A stretch of DNA of 64,000 bases from Pseudomonas alloputida (GCF_021283545.2 NZ_CP128540.1:4499501-4563500), one strand, 5' to 3'. Shown: positions 35,901 through 46,646, counted from the first letter of the stretch. A program made the numbers and translations. Notes: generated from the letters alone by a model not told the origin.

Positions 35901-36446
35901 ATGGTTTCATCCCCCCCCACCACCCATTACGCGCGCCTGTCCATCGCCCTGCATTGGCTGATGCTGGTGCTGCTGGCCGCTGTCTATGCACTCATCGAAC
36001 TGCGTGGCCTGTTCCCCAAGGACAGCGCCGAACGCAACCTGATGAAAGACCTGCACTTCATGCTCGGGCTCAGCGTGTTCGTGCTGGTCTGGCTGCGCCT
36101 GGCCATGCGCCTGAGCCGCCCGACTCCGCCCATCGTGCCCAAACCACCGGCCTGGCAGACCGGCCTGGCGCACCTGATGCACCTGGCACTGTACCTGATG
36201 ATGATCGGCCTGCCGCTGGCCGGCTGGCTGATCCTCAGTGCCGCCGACAAACCGGTGCCGTTCTTTGGCCTGGAGCTGCCACACCTGATCGGCCCGAACC
36301 CGGACCAGGCCAAGTTCATCAAAGGTTGGCATGAGCGTATTGGCAGCTGGGGCTACTGGCTGATCGGCTTGCATGCACTGGCCGGGCTATACCATCACTA
36401 TGTGCAGCGCGACAACACGCTGTTGCGCATGCTGCCTTACAAGTAA
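35901..36446 (+). CDS. Cytochrome b561
   Basis: A 181-aa inner-membrane protein with four helices and the haem-ligand histidines of the bacterial cytochrome b561 family: SIALHWLMLVLL (helix 1), KDLHFMLGLSVF (helix 2), and LIGLHALAGLYHHYVQRD (helix 4). It carries electrons from ubiquinol, as in the YodB/CybB superoxide:ubiquinone oxidoreductases. The end converges on and overlaps the PLP gene by 10 bp. Confidence 0.9.
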   Translation: MVSSPPTTHYARLSIALHWLMLVLLAAVYALIELRGLFPKDSAERNLMKDLHFMLGLSVFVLVWLRLAMRLSRPTPPIVPKPPAWQTGLAHLMHLALYLMMIGLPLAGWLILSAADKPVPFFGLELPHLIGPNPDQAKFIKGWHERIGSWGYWLIGLHALAGLYHHYVQRDNTLLRMLPYK

Positions 36447-37330
36447 CCGCGTCGCCCCTGCAGGCCACCCGTGTGTACGAAGATCAGGCGGCTGCCGGGC
36501 TTGAACAGCCCGGCAGCAACCTGATCACGCAAGGCCAGCAGAGCCTTGCCGGTATAGAGGGCTTCGAGCGGCACGCCAGTGCGCCGCTCGCAGTCGGCGA
36601 TGAAGGTCAGTAGCTCATCGTCGAATTTTCCGAAACCGCCACGGCAGGCGTCGTGTAGCTGGTAGCCGTGCGTGCCGGCCAGTGCTGCCACCGTCTCTGG
36701 CACCCCATGATCCCTGGGCACTGCCAGCGCGCCATGCACGGCATGTGCACCCGCCTCGGCCAGTACAAGGCCGGCCAAGGTAGTCCCCGTTCCGGCAGCC
36801 AGCCACCAGGCGTCATGGTCTGACCAGCCCAATCCCGCGATCTGCGCGCGCGCCTGCTGCATGATCAGTGCGCAGCCCTGCGCACCGGCCAGCCCGCCGC
36901 CCCCTTCGGGGATGCAGTGCCAGCCTGGATAGCGCGCTTGCCAAGGTTCCCAGAAGCCGGGTTCGTTGCGTGCACGGTAGCCGCCGTAGCCTAGCCAATG
37001 CAGTTCCATGCCCAGCGCCTGCAGGTCACGCACGGTTGGCGTGTCCTGGGCATGGCCGCGTAACAGGCCGACGGTGGCGAAGCCGAAACGCTTGCCGGCA
37101 GCGGCCAAGGCGTGCAGATGGTTGGAATGGTTACCGCCGAGGCTGATCAGGCCTGGAGCGTTGCTGGCGCCGGCCTGTTGCAGGTGGTGGCGTAGTTTGA
37201 ACCACTTGTTGCCGCTGATCAGCGGGTCGATCAGGTCCAGGCGCAGAGTGGCGGCCTGGACCTGGGCTTGTTCCAGCCAGGGCAAGTCCAGAAAATGCAG
37301 CGGGGCTTGGGGGAGGTCGAATACATGCAT
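36437..37330 (-). CDS. PLP-dependent D-cysteine desulfhydrase/ACC deaminase-family protein
   Basis: A 297-aa fold-type II PLP enzyme. The PLP lysine is in LISGNKWFKLRHHL (about residues 38-51), followed by the substrate/PLP contact SLGGNHSNHLHALAAAG. The GTGTTLAGLVLAEAG segment is the phosphate-binding loop. Family members open 1-aminocyclopropane-1-carboxylate or remove H2S from D-cysteine. Sequence alone does not separate the two; most Pseudomonas proteins of this type are D-cysteine desulfhydrases. It has no operon partner. Confidence 0.85.
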   Translation of the reverse strand: MHVFDLPQAPLHFLDLPWLEQAQVQAATLRLDLIDPLISGNKWFKLRHHLQQAGASNAPGLISLGGNHSNHLHALAAAGKRFGFATVGLLRGHAQDTPTVRDLQALGMELHWLGYGGYRARNEPGFWEPWQARYPGWHCIPEGGGGLAGAQGCALIMQQARAQIAGLGWSDHDAWWLAAGTGTTLAGLVLAEAGAHAVHGALAVPRDHGVPETVAALAGTHGYQLHDACRGGFGKFDDELLTFIADCERRTGVPLEALYTGKALLALRDQVAAGLFKPGSRLIFVHTGGLQGRRGYL

Positions 37331-37446
37331 GGATCGCAGTTTACAGGGTAATCCCGCAAGCGCTTGTAATCGATGACCCGCCCCCGCCGAGGCATCACAG
37401 TGCCAGGGTGGCTCGACACAGGCATCGATGCCCCGGCACAGCCCGT

Positions 37447-37531
37447 CGTAGGAGCGGGTTCACCCGCGAACACCGGCAATGCCGGTGCCATCCACCGCGT
37501 CACCTGTTTCGCGGGCATGCCCGCTCCCACG
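37447..37531. repeat. REP pair (inverted)
   Basis: GTAGGAGCGGGTTCACCCGC near 37448 and TTTCGCGGGCATGCCCGCTC near 37507 face each other around a small ACCGGCAATGCCGGT hairpin. Located between fadH and the PLP gene, on the 3' side of fadH. Confidence 0.85.
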
Positions 37532-37566
37532 CGTGCAGGTGTCGGGCTCACGCAGCCCCGACAACC

Positions 37567-39929
<2,363 letters not shown>

Positions 39930-41162
39930 ATGCTGACAAAAGGATGGGACACCATCAGCATCGTTCGCCAGGACAGCGTGAACAGTGACCTGGCAGCCAG
40001 CTGGAACAGCCTCGACCACGAATTTTCCTACACCTCGGATGAAGGCTACGCCTGCCACGGGGTGTTCGACTGCTGGTCGGTCATCAACGGTGGTGGCGGT
40101 CGCTTGCTGCGCCTGCGCATGCCTATACGCTCAGGTTTTTTCGAGGCCAGTGGCACCAGCCGCTCGCTGGCCGGCGCGGTTGCCATCATCGAGGTCACCC
40201 TGTCGCTGTTGCCACAAGGCAACGGCCAGGTGCAGTTGAAGTCGGCCTTCCTGCACAAGGCCGGAGCCACTCAACCCCTGCAGGGCGACGAAGGCGGCTG
40301 GCTGCGCGGCATTACCCTGCAAGACCCCGACGGTTCGCTAGGTCCTTTCGCCTCCGTGGTGTTGGACTGCATCTGCAACTACCTGGTCGAGCATCCCCTA
40401 CAGTTCACCCATACCTTCGCGACCATCAACTTCAGCAAAGCCACTGCCCCGGAATGGGCCAGACCGCGAAAATGTACCTATGCGTACCTCGATTCAGGTT
40501 TCCTGGCGATCATGGCCGTATGTACCGAACGCGACATCAGTGGGCTGCCACTGGATATCGATGTGTCGGGTATCAGCCAGGGTGGACAGTCGAGCTATGT
40601 GCTTTCTCCACGCATGGTCCTGGAGCATCTGGTACTGCCCGGGCTACTTCAGCTTTACCAGGGTGCCACGGCGCAGGACTACCGCTTGGACAATACGCAA
40701 ATGGTCAACATACCGACCTTGCGCATGAAGGCCATCAAATCAGGGGCGATCTGGTACACCCCCGTTGTCTTCGCCGGTTGCAACCCTGCACGAATGCTCG
40801 GTGACTTCATCACCGTCGACTATAAGGGCGACTGTGACCTGCACGCAGGTATCGACATGAAGTGGAACGGCTGGCTGAGGATGAAGCTGGTGCTCGATGG
40901 CAACACCATCAACTTCGTCAAGCAATCGTCCGACTTCAGAAAGGAAGTGCATATTCCCTGGTACCTGGCCTGGCTCTCGCCCATCGTCAGCCTGATCACC
41001 CACATCGTCGCCGCTGTGATCTCCGATGACCTGATCAGCGCCATCGCCGCGCGTGGCGGCTCGGTCAAGGCCGACACCATCGATTGCGTGTCCTGGAGCA
41101 ACGACACCCATACCGCTTCGTCGAGCTACCTCGCCGAGGCCCTTGTCATCAACTACGTGTGA
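39930..41162 (+). CDS. P47-like TULIP-family protein (first copy)
   Basis: A 410-aa protein from ATG 39930 (MLTKGWDTISIVRQDSVNSD), with GGAGG eight bases upstream. The start fits the P47 family, in which GWD.v...R..vN is the first strand/helix of the lipid-binding TULIP fold known from botulinum neurotoxin orfX/P47 clusters. Other markers are FDCWSVINGGGGRLLRLRMP, MKAIKSGAIWYTPVVFAG and, near the end, a hydrophobic hairpin (YLAWLSPIVSLITHIVAAVI). No signal peptide. It is paralogous to the next gene. TULIP proteins bind lipids in a hydrophobic groove; the role in Pseudomonas is unknown. ATG 39888 is an alternative start. Confidence 0.7.
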   Translation: MLTKGWDTISIVRQDSVNSDLAASWNSLDHEFSYTSDEGYACHGVFDCWSVINGGGGRLLRLRMPIRSGFFEASGTSRSLAGAVAIIEVTLSLLPQGNGQVQLKSAFLHKAGATQPLQGDEGGWLRGITLQDPDGSLGPFASVVLDCICNYLVEHPLQFTHTFATINFSKATAPEWARPRKCTYAYLDSGFLAIMAVCTERDISGLPLDIDVSGISQGGQSSYVLSPRMVLEHLVLPGLLQLYQGATAQDYRLDNTQMVNIPTLRMKAIKSGAIWYTPVVFAGCNPARMLGDFITVDYKGDCDLHAGIDMKWNGWLRMKLVLDGNTINFVKQSSDFRKEVHIPWYLAWLSPIVSLITHIVAAVISDDLISAIAARGGSVKADTIDCVSWSNDTHTASSSYLAEALVINYV

Positions 41163-41187
41163 CCCCACCAACACAAGGAGCCGTATC

Positions 41188-42831
41188 ATGAGCAATGAAA
41201 GCAAGGTCATGCTGTCCGGGTTTGCCCAACCCATCTCGCTGCGCCTCGATCACCTCAATGAAACCGCGCGCCAGACCCTGCGCGAATCGCCCCTGTACCG
41301 CAACGCGGCGTTTGTACACAGTTCCGAAGACACCTTGCGCGCCGCGCAGCTACTGACCAATGCCGGAACACTGGCCAGTACGGTCACGACCAATGGCTGG
41401 GATACCGTGAGCATCTGCCGGGTCTCTGCGCTCAACCAGCGCATCGCCCTGGAAAAAACCTACCCCGCCAACATCGACGCCGGGGTCGACAGCTTCTCGC
41501 TCAAGGCCGACTTCGACGCCTGGTCGATTACCACCGGCGGCGACGGACGCAACGTCAAGGTACGCATCCCCTTCGGCTCAGGGACATACAAGGGCCTGAA
41601 CGGCAAAACCTACCAGATCCAGGGAATGTCTGCGGATGTCTACGTCAAGCTCAGCTACTTCCCGGCGCCCAATCCAGTATCGGCTTCAGACGGCACGTAT
41701 GAACTGCAAGTCAACACCCAGGCAACGGACCCGGATGACCCGATCGCGGCGGTGATTGCCCTGAGGGACCCGAACAACGTCTTGAGCGGCATTGACCAGA
41801 GCGTGATGCGCGGCGTACTCGAAGACTGGCTGAACCAGCCCGAGAACCTGAAGAAGTTCGACACCCTGTTCAGTACCGTACTGATCAACAACATGGGCAA
41901 GGAAAGCGAGGAATTCAAATGGCTGCGGGCCACCTCCATGAGCTATGCCTATACCGACAAGAACAGTGAGGAAAGCAGCATCTTCGGGGTGCTGGCCATG
42001 ACCAACGAGCGTGACTCCACGGGATTGCCGAACCAGTTGCCTGCCGTGATGCTGGCTGCGGACAACAATGCCAACTTCCTCATCAGCCGGGAGATCTTCG
42101 TCAAGTACCAGTTGCTGGCGGCATTGCCGTTCATCTTCGAGGGTACCACCGAGGCCAACTTCACCCTGGATGCAGCGGGCACGTCCATCACTGCCAACGA
42201 CCTGAAGCTCGATAGCGTCAAGTTTGGAGCCATCACCTATCACCCCGTGGCCGAAAAGTTCGATATCAACTTCGACGAGTCCTATATCCGCACCGAATGC
42301 AAGGTACGCACCGATATCTCACCGGGTGTCGTGGCCTATACCCGTATCGTCACCAAGCAGACGCTGCAACTGGGCGTCAACGACAAGGGCGAACAGGTGA
42401 TGGTATATGCCATGGTCGGAGACCCGGATGTCCAAAACACGACAGACATCGCCACCTGGGTGGTCATCACCGAAGCCATCCTGGGCGCAATTGCCGCCGT
42501 GGCCACCGCCGTGGCGGGTGGCGTGGGCGGCAAGGTGATGGCGTTGATCGTCGGCATCATCGCAGCGTTGGTGGTGGCCATTGTCAGCATCGTCATCCAC
42601 GTGATCATCGAGCGCGTGGTGGCGGGTGGGGTAACCAACAACATTCCGTCCATAGCGCCCATGGTCAAAGTGGCGGCGAACCAGGTCAAATGGCCATTCA
42701 GTGAACCGGATGCCTTTGTCCTGACCGACATCACCTACTCCGGTGCCCTGATATTCGGTGGCTCGCTGAAGTTGCTCGAGAAATTCTGCATCCAGGACAA
42801 ACGTCTCGCCCTGGCGACGCTGGCCGCCTGA
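41188..42831 (+). CDS. P47-like TULIP-family protein (second copy)
   Basis: A 547-aa protein with AAGGAG ahead of ATG 41188. About 70 extra N-terminal residues precede the P47 start TTNGWDTVSICRVSALNQRI. The paralogous blocks of the first copy recur: FDAWSITTGGDGRNVKVRIP and KLDSVKFGAITYHPVAE. A striking hydrophobic Ala/Gly/Val segment of nearly 60 residues lies around 423-481 (AILGAIAAVATAVAGGVGGK, MALIVGIIAALVVAIVSIVI), long enough for a helical hairpin that could enter a membrane or line a lipid groove. The gene starts 25 bp after the first copy, so both are one operon. Function unknown. Confidence 0.7.
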   Translation: MSNESKVMLSGFAQPISLRLDHLNETARQTLRESPLYRNAAFVHSSEDTLRAAQLLTNAGTLASTVTTNGWDTVSICRVSALNQRIALEKTYPANIDAGVDSFSLKADFDAWSITTGGDGRNVKVRIPFGSGTYKGLNGKTYQIQGMSADVYVKLSYFPAPNPVSASDGTYELQVNTQATDPDDPIAAVIALRDPNNVLSGIDQSVMRGVLEDWLNQPENLKKFDTLFSTVLINNMGKESEEFKWLRATSMSYAYTDKNSEESSIFGVLAMTNERDSTGLPNQLPAVMLAADNNANFLISREIFVKYQLLAALPFIFEGTTEANFTLDAAGTSITANDLKLDSVKFGAITYHPVAEKFDINFDESYIRTECKVRTDISPGVVAYTRIVTKQTLQLGVNDKGEQVMVYAMVGDPDVQNTTDIATWVVITEAILGAIAAVATAVAGGVGGKVMALIVGIIAALVVAIVSIVIHVIIERVVAGGVTNNIPSIAPMVKVAANQVKWPFSEPDAFVLTDITYSGALIFGGSLKLLEKFCIQDKRLALATLAA

Positions 42832-42843
42832 CCCTGCCAACAC

Positions 42844-42868
42844 AACCCCGGGCTCAACGCCCGGGGTT
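42844..42868 (+). terminator. Hairpin after the P47 pair
   Basis: AACCCCGGGC and GCCCGGGGTT form a 10-bp perfect stem around TCAAC, 12 bp after the second P47 stop. The following CGTTGC has only a weak T content, so it may be a partial terminator or an mRNA-end structure. Confidence 0.55.
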
Positions 42869-43019
42869 CGTTGCACGCCCATCGCCATTCCTTTGGTATG
42901 ATCAAAAGTCGATTGTGCATGGATCCATGCAGTGCGCTGCTCAAACCGATCACAAGGCGCGAGATTGCGGCTGCATCGCTCCGTATGGCCACTCCACTTT
43001 TAGCGAATACCCACGCTTG

Positions 43020-44138
43020 ATGCGAAAACTCCTGGCAAGCGCCCTGGCGCTGGTGATGATCGCCGCCCTCTGCGGCTATGGCTTCTGGACCCAACAGCGC
43101 CCGGAAGGCCACTACCTGTCCGACCTGCGCATCGAACTGGCGCTTAACCATGGCGTACCGGGCGAGCACGGCAACCTGCTCGGTGTCGAACCACTGCTGT
43201 ACCCCGGCGACTATCAAAACCTGCAACGCCTGCACCGCAAGCTCGCAGCCTATCTGGAGCAAGCCCGCGCCCAAGGCCTGGTGAACCCGCGCACCGTGGT
43301 GGTGCTGCCGGAACACATCGGTACCTGGCTGTGGGCGCGCGGAGAGAAGAACGAGCTGTATCAAGTCACCCAAAGCCACGAAGCCCGACAATGGCTGGAA
43401 CTGAGCAACCCGCTGCGCTATGGCCTCGCGGTTCTTGGCGCTGACGGCGACGACTGGCGCGCCGATGCGCACTTGCGCATGAAGGCCGAGCAGATGGCCG
43501 CAGACTACCAGCAGCTGTTCGGCGGCCTGGCCAGGGAATTTGGCGTCACCTTGGTGGCCGGTTCGATCGTGCTGCCCGAACCTTATGTGAAACAAGGCGT
43601 ACTGCATACCGGCCGTGGCCCGCTGTTCAACAGCAGTGTGGTGTTTGCCGGAGACGGCTCGCTACTGGGGCAGCCCCAGCGCCAGCAATATCCCGACAGT
43701 GAAATGCGCCGCTACGTCCACCACGGCCGCCAGCACCCGCTGCAGGTCGTGCAGACCCCGGCCGGGCGCCTCGGGATACTGGTGGGCAGTGACAGCTGGT
43801 ACCCGGAAAACCACCAGCAACTGACTGAACAAGCCGTACAACTGGTCGCCAACCCGGCGTTTCTCAGTGGCAAGGGCAGCTGGCAAGCACCCTGGCGGGG
43901 AAATCGCCATCAGGATGCCAGCGCCGGGCTGGCCTTGCAGCGCGGCGAAGTCAGTGAACAGACGGCTTGGCAACGCCTGACCGAAGTGGCCGGAACCGGC
44001 ATCAGCAGCATGAGCGTGTTCATGCGCGGGCAGTTCTGGGAACAGGGCAGCGATGGCCAGGGCTTTGCTCGCCAGTCGGGAGCGTTGCTCGCCGGCCCCC
44101 CCAGCCCAGGCGCCCGCCTGTTGAATGTGTGGTTGTAA
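43020..44138 (+). CDS. Membrane-anchored nitrilase-fold protein lacking the catalytic Cys
   Basis: A 372-aa protein: one N-terminal helix (RKLLASALALVMIAALCGYG) as a signal anchor, then a carbon-nitrogen hydrolase domain. The first catalytic residue is kept (VVVLPEHIGTWLWA, Glu98). At the Lys position the family 'G.l.g.YRK' reads GSLLGQPQRQQYP, so Lys is replaced. At the nucleophile the family 'CYD..FPE' reads GSDSWYPE: Cys is Gly256, with Ser257 next to it. The usual amidase chemistry is therefore unlikely. The domain faces the periplasm if the anchor is a signal helix. ATG 43020 has no strong ribosome site; upstream codons are open but unconvincing. Confidence 0.75.
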   Translation: MRKLLASALALVMIAALCGYGFWTQQRPEGHYLSDLRIELALNHGVPGEHGNLLGVEPLLYPGDYQNLQRLHRKLAAYLEQARAQGLVNPRTVVVLPEHIGTWLWARGEKNELYQVTQSHEARQWLELSNPLRYGLAVLGADGDDWRADAHLRMKAEQMAADYQQLFGGLAREFGVTLVAGSIVLPEPYVKQGVLHTGRGPLFNSSVVFAGDGSLLGQPQRQQYPDSEMRRYVHHGRQHPLQVVQTPAGRLGILVGSDSWYPENHQQLTEQAVQLVANPAFLSGKGSWQAPWRGNRHQDASAGLALQRGEVSEQTAWQRLTEVAGTGISSMSVFMRGQFWEQGSDGQGFARQSGALLAGPPSPGARLLNVWL

Positions 44139-44142
44139 ACCC

Positions 44143-45183
44143 ATGGCCCGCCCCCGCGTGCGCCTGGGCGAACTGTCGGTTGGTTTTGTCCAGCCTTTGA
44201 GCGAAGCCCTGCGCGAGCTGGGCCACGACCCTGAACCATTGCTGCGCCGCTACGGCCTGGACGCGACCCGCCTGAGCGAAGCCGGCGCACGCCTGTCCAT
44301 ACCCCGCTACATGCACATGGGCCACGCAGCCATCGAAATGAGCGGTGAGGCCGCTTTAGGTCTGCGTATGGGGCGCCTCAGCCGGCTGGCGCATACGGGC
44401 CTGGCCGGGGTCACTGCGGCCCAGGCCCCCACCCTGGGCGAGGCCGCGCGTACCCTGCTGCGTTTCGAGCCGCTTTACGCGGCCAACTACCGCGGCCATT
44501 CCCGCTTTGAGGAAGATGCCCAGGGCGCCTGGCTGCGCTTCTATTCCATCAGCCCCTACAACGACTACAACCGCTTTGTGGTCGACTCACTGCTGGCCGG
44601 CTGGCTGGCCCAGTTGGCCGAGCTGGCCGGCACCCCGGTGCAGGCCGATCGCCTGGAGATCGAGTTTGCCGCGCCCTCCTATGCCGCGCGCTATCAACCG
44701 CTTTGCAGCACGCCTGTGCAGTTCGCCGCCGACGGCAATCAGCTGCGTCTGAGCCGCGCTACCTTGCAACTGGCCAACCCCGGGCATTGCCCGAGTACCT
44801 GGCAGCACCTGTTGCAGTTGTGCGAAGCAGAGCTGCTGCAGCGCACGCGGGTGCGCAGTCTGGGTGAGCGCATCACCCACCTGCTGGGCCCGCTGCTCAA
44901 TGGCGGCCGTGAACCGGACCTGGAAGAAGTGGCGCTGCACTTGCAGCTACCAAGCTGGACCTTGCGCCGCAAGCTCGCGGAGGAAGGCACGCGCTTTCGC
45001 GACCTGCTCAACGAAACCCGGCGCGACCTGGCCGAGACCTACATCCGTGACACGGCGCTGGCCTTTGGCGAGATAGCCTATCTGTTGGGGTTTGCTTCGG
45101 CCGAGGCCTTCCAGCGCGCATTCAAGCGCTGGACGGGCCTCACGCCGGGGGAGTTCCGCCGCAGCCAGCGGCAGCCGAGCTAG
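44143..45183 (+). CDS. AraC-family transcriptional regulator (OruR/AdpA-like, Arabinose_bd type)
   Basis: A 346-aa regulator starting 4 bp after the nitrilase-fold gene (MARPRVRLGELSVGFVQPLS). The N-terminal two-thirds match the ligand-binding domain found in Pseudomonas AraC regulators such as OruR (PLSEALRELGHDPEPLLRRY, PRYMHMGHAAIEMSGEAAL). The C-terminal double helix-turn-helix is clear: LEEVALHLQLPSWTLRRKL and FGEIAYLLGFASAEAFQRAFKRW followed by TGLTPGEFR. Close linkage suggests it controls, or is controlled with, the nitrilase-fold gene, and perhaps the P47 pair. Confidence 0.88.
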   Translation: MARPRVRLGELSVGFVQPLSEALRELGHDPEPLLRRYGLDATRLSEAGARLSIPRYMHMGHAAIEMSGEAALGLRMGRLSRLAHTGLAGVTAAQAPTLGEAARTLLRFEPLYAANYRGHSRFEEDAQGAWLRFYSISPYNDYNRFVVDSLLAGWLAQLAELAGTPVQADRLEIEFAAPSYAARYQPLCSTPVQFAADGNQLRLSRATLQLANPGHCPSTWQHLLQLCEAELLQRTRVRSLGERITHLLGPLLNGGREPDLEEVALHLQLPSWTLRRKLAEEGTRFRDLLNETRRDLAETYIRDTALAFGEIAYLLGFASAEAFQRAFKRWTGLTPGEFRRSQRQPS

Positions 45184-45266
45184 AGTTCGGTGGCGTCGTC
45201 GGCCGGTTCCGGGGTGTCCAGTTCGTAAGCCTGGGTTTCGAGTAGTTCTTCCTGGTATTCATCCAT
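45180..45266 (-). CDS. 28-aa acidic micro-ORF
   Basis: The frame ATG 45266 to TAG 45180 encodes MDEYQEELLETQAYELDTPE followed by PADDATEL. Eleven of 28 residues are Asp or Glu. GAGGA lies about nine bases upstream of the ATG. Its stop codon overlaps the stop of the converging AraC gene. I have an impression that similar peptides occur in other Pseudomonas species near this gene, but I cannot confirm it here. Function unknown; a chance ORF is possible. Confidence 0.5.
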   Translation of the reverse strand: MDEYQEELLETQAYELDTPEPADDATEL

Positions 45267-45419
45267 TGCCCTGCGTCCTCTTTGCTCATTTTGCCTTTGT
45301 AGGTATCGCCTTCAGCCTAAGCAGGTGGGATGAAGGGATGATGACAAGCTTATGAGTGGTAAACGTAGCAGGTGTTCAGAAAGTTATCGCGGGGCGTCTG
45401 TAACAGGGGATGTTTACAG

Positions 45420-45466
45420 CCTGAACCGGCCCTTTCGCGGGCTGCCGGCGAAAGGGTCGGTTCAGG
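45420..45466. repeat. 19-bp inverted repeat downstream of the lipoprotein gene
   Basis: Positions 45420-45438 pair with 45448-45466 with one mismatch (CCTGAACCG.CCCTTTCGC), 9-nt loop. It starts 8 bp beyond the stop of the DUF2242 gene on its transcript side. No T-run follows, so a simple intrinsic terminator is not certain. Confidence 0.7.
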
Positions 45467-45473
45467 CGACCCA

Positions 45474-46298
45474 TCAAAGGGAGGGGGCGGCGGCCTCGGC
45501 CGGCTGGGCATCCTGCTGCACCTGAATGGGTGCAGCTTCGGCCGGCGGGGCCACAGGCTGCGAACCCTGGCTGTCATCCACCACCGGCGCCGCTGGCGCC
45601 TCGCTGGCCGGGGCTACCCCCGCAGATGCAGGCGCCGCGTCAACCAACGGCGCAGCTGCCGGGGCCGGCGCCACCGGGTTCGCCGCAGCTTGCTCCGGAA
45701 GCCCAAGGTCAGCCGCCGGTTTTTCAACCTTCGGCGCTGGCTCTTCGACCTTGGCCTTGCTCACTTTTTTCGGCTTGGGCAGGTAGCTCTCCACCAAGGC
45801 GAAATAGCGGTCATAGAACTGCACCGCGGTCACCGTCTCACTGGCCACCTTGACCATCGAGTCGTCACTGGAGCCGATCGGCATTGACACCGAACCCAGC
45901 ACCCCCACACCCAGGCTGGCGGAGGTGTTGGACTTTTTCAGCGCATAGCGGTCCTGGAGGGCGTTGGCGAACATGGTCGAGCGCTGATCGTCGCTCACGT
46001 CCGGTGCACAGGTGACATTGAAGCTGATCTGCAGGTGGTTCTCGCTGTTTTGCTGAAAGCTCTTGTTACCCACCACCTGGTTGGCGCCGCTGCTGGTGAT
46101 GATGTACCCCTGGCTGAGCAAAGCACGCCGGGCGGCCTCGCAAGAGCCGGCATCGCTCACCGGAAAGCTGCGCGAGAAGGTACCCGAGTCATCGAAGTTC
46201 TCGTGCTCGTAGACGGCCGCTTTTTTCGAGGAACAACCGGTCACGCCCGCCAGCACCAGGGCCAGCCCGAGCGCACCAAAGACGGAAGATCTGGTCAT
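45474..46298 (-). CDS. DUF2242 lipoprotein
   Basis: A 274-aa lipoprotein from ATG 46298 (MTRSSVFGALGLALVLAGVT, then GCSS): the lipobox VTGC places the lipid-bearing Cys near residue 22. The first 170 residues match DUF2242 (YEHENFDDSGTFSRSFPVSD, SCEAARRALLSQGYII). The C-terminal 100 residues are Pro/Ala-rich low complexity (PVAPAPAAAPLVDAAPASAG), probably an extended linker reaching from the outer membrane. Function unknown. Upstream lie the tRNA-Asp genes, separated by a terminator. Confidence 0.8.
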   Translation of the reverse strand: MTRSSVFGALGLALVLAGVTGCSSKKAAVYEHENFDDSGTFSRSFPVSDAGSCEAARRALLSQGYIITSSGANQVVGNKSFQQNSENHLQISFNVTCAPDVSDDQRSTMFANALQDRYALKKSNTSASLGVGVLGSVSMPIGSSDDSMVKVASETVTAVQFYDRYFALVESYLPKPKKVSKAKVEEPAPKVEKPAADLGLPEQAAANPVAPAPAAAPLVDAAPASAGVAPASEAPAAPVVDDSQGSQPVAPPAEAAPIQVQQDAQPAEAAAPSL

Positions 46299-46433
46299 TG
46301 CGAATTCCGGGTATGTCGGGAAAGTGCCTATTGTGCAACACAGCAGGCAGGCACAGGAACCGCTGGTCGGTGAAGAATCTGTCAGGTTGGTGCAAATCTG
46401 GGTAAAGGCAGGCACTTGTCAGGCGCACCAACG

Positions 46434-46458
46434 AAAAAAGCGACCCGAAGGTCGCTTT
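46434..46458 (-). terminator. Intrinsic terminator of the tRNA cluster
   Basis: Read on the minus strand, AAAGCGACC-TTCG-GGTCGCTTT followed by TTT is a 9-bp stem with a tetraloop and T-run. It lies 40 bp downstream of the last tRNA-Asp gene. Confidence 0.85.
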
Positions 46459-46498
46459 AACGTTGCGTCAAGGCGTTCATGGGGCCTTGAAGCGAAGA

Positions 46499-46575
46499 TG
46501 GCGCAGCGGACGGGACTCGAACCCGCGACCCCCGGCGTGACAGGCCGGTATTCTAACCGACTGAACTACCGCTGC
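46499..46575 (-). tRNA. tRNA-Asp (GTC), copy 1
   Basis: A 77-nt cloverleaf with a 7-bp acceptor stem (GCAGCGG/CCGCTGC), D arm TAGTTCAGTCGGTTAGAA, anticodon loop CTGTCAC (GTC) and T arm GGGTTCGAGTCCC. CCA is encoded. Identical by eye to the two copies upstream. Confidence 0.97.
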
Positions 46576-46646
46576 GTATCATTCAGGCTTGCGCCCGATT
46601 GAAACCTGGGTCTACCCTTCCGGCGCGATGGCCTCAGGGCAGGCAC

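Noticed and set aside
39930..42831. The idea that the P47-like genes mark a neurotoxin cluster
   Set aside because: No neurotoxin, NTNH or OrfX1/3 gene is present within the window; P47-type TULIP proteins can exist without toxins.
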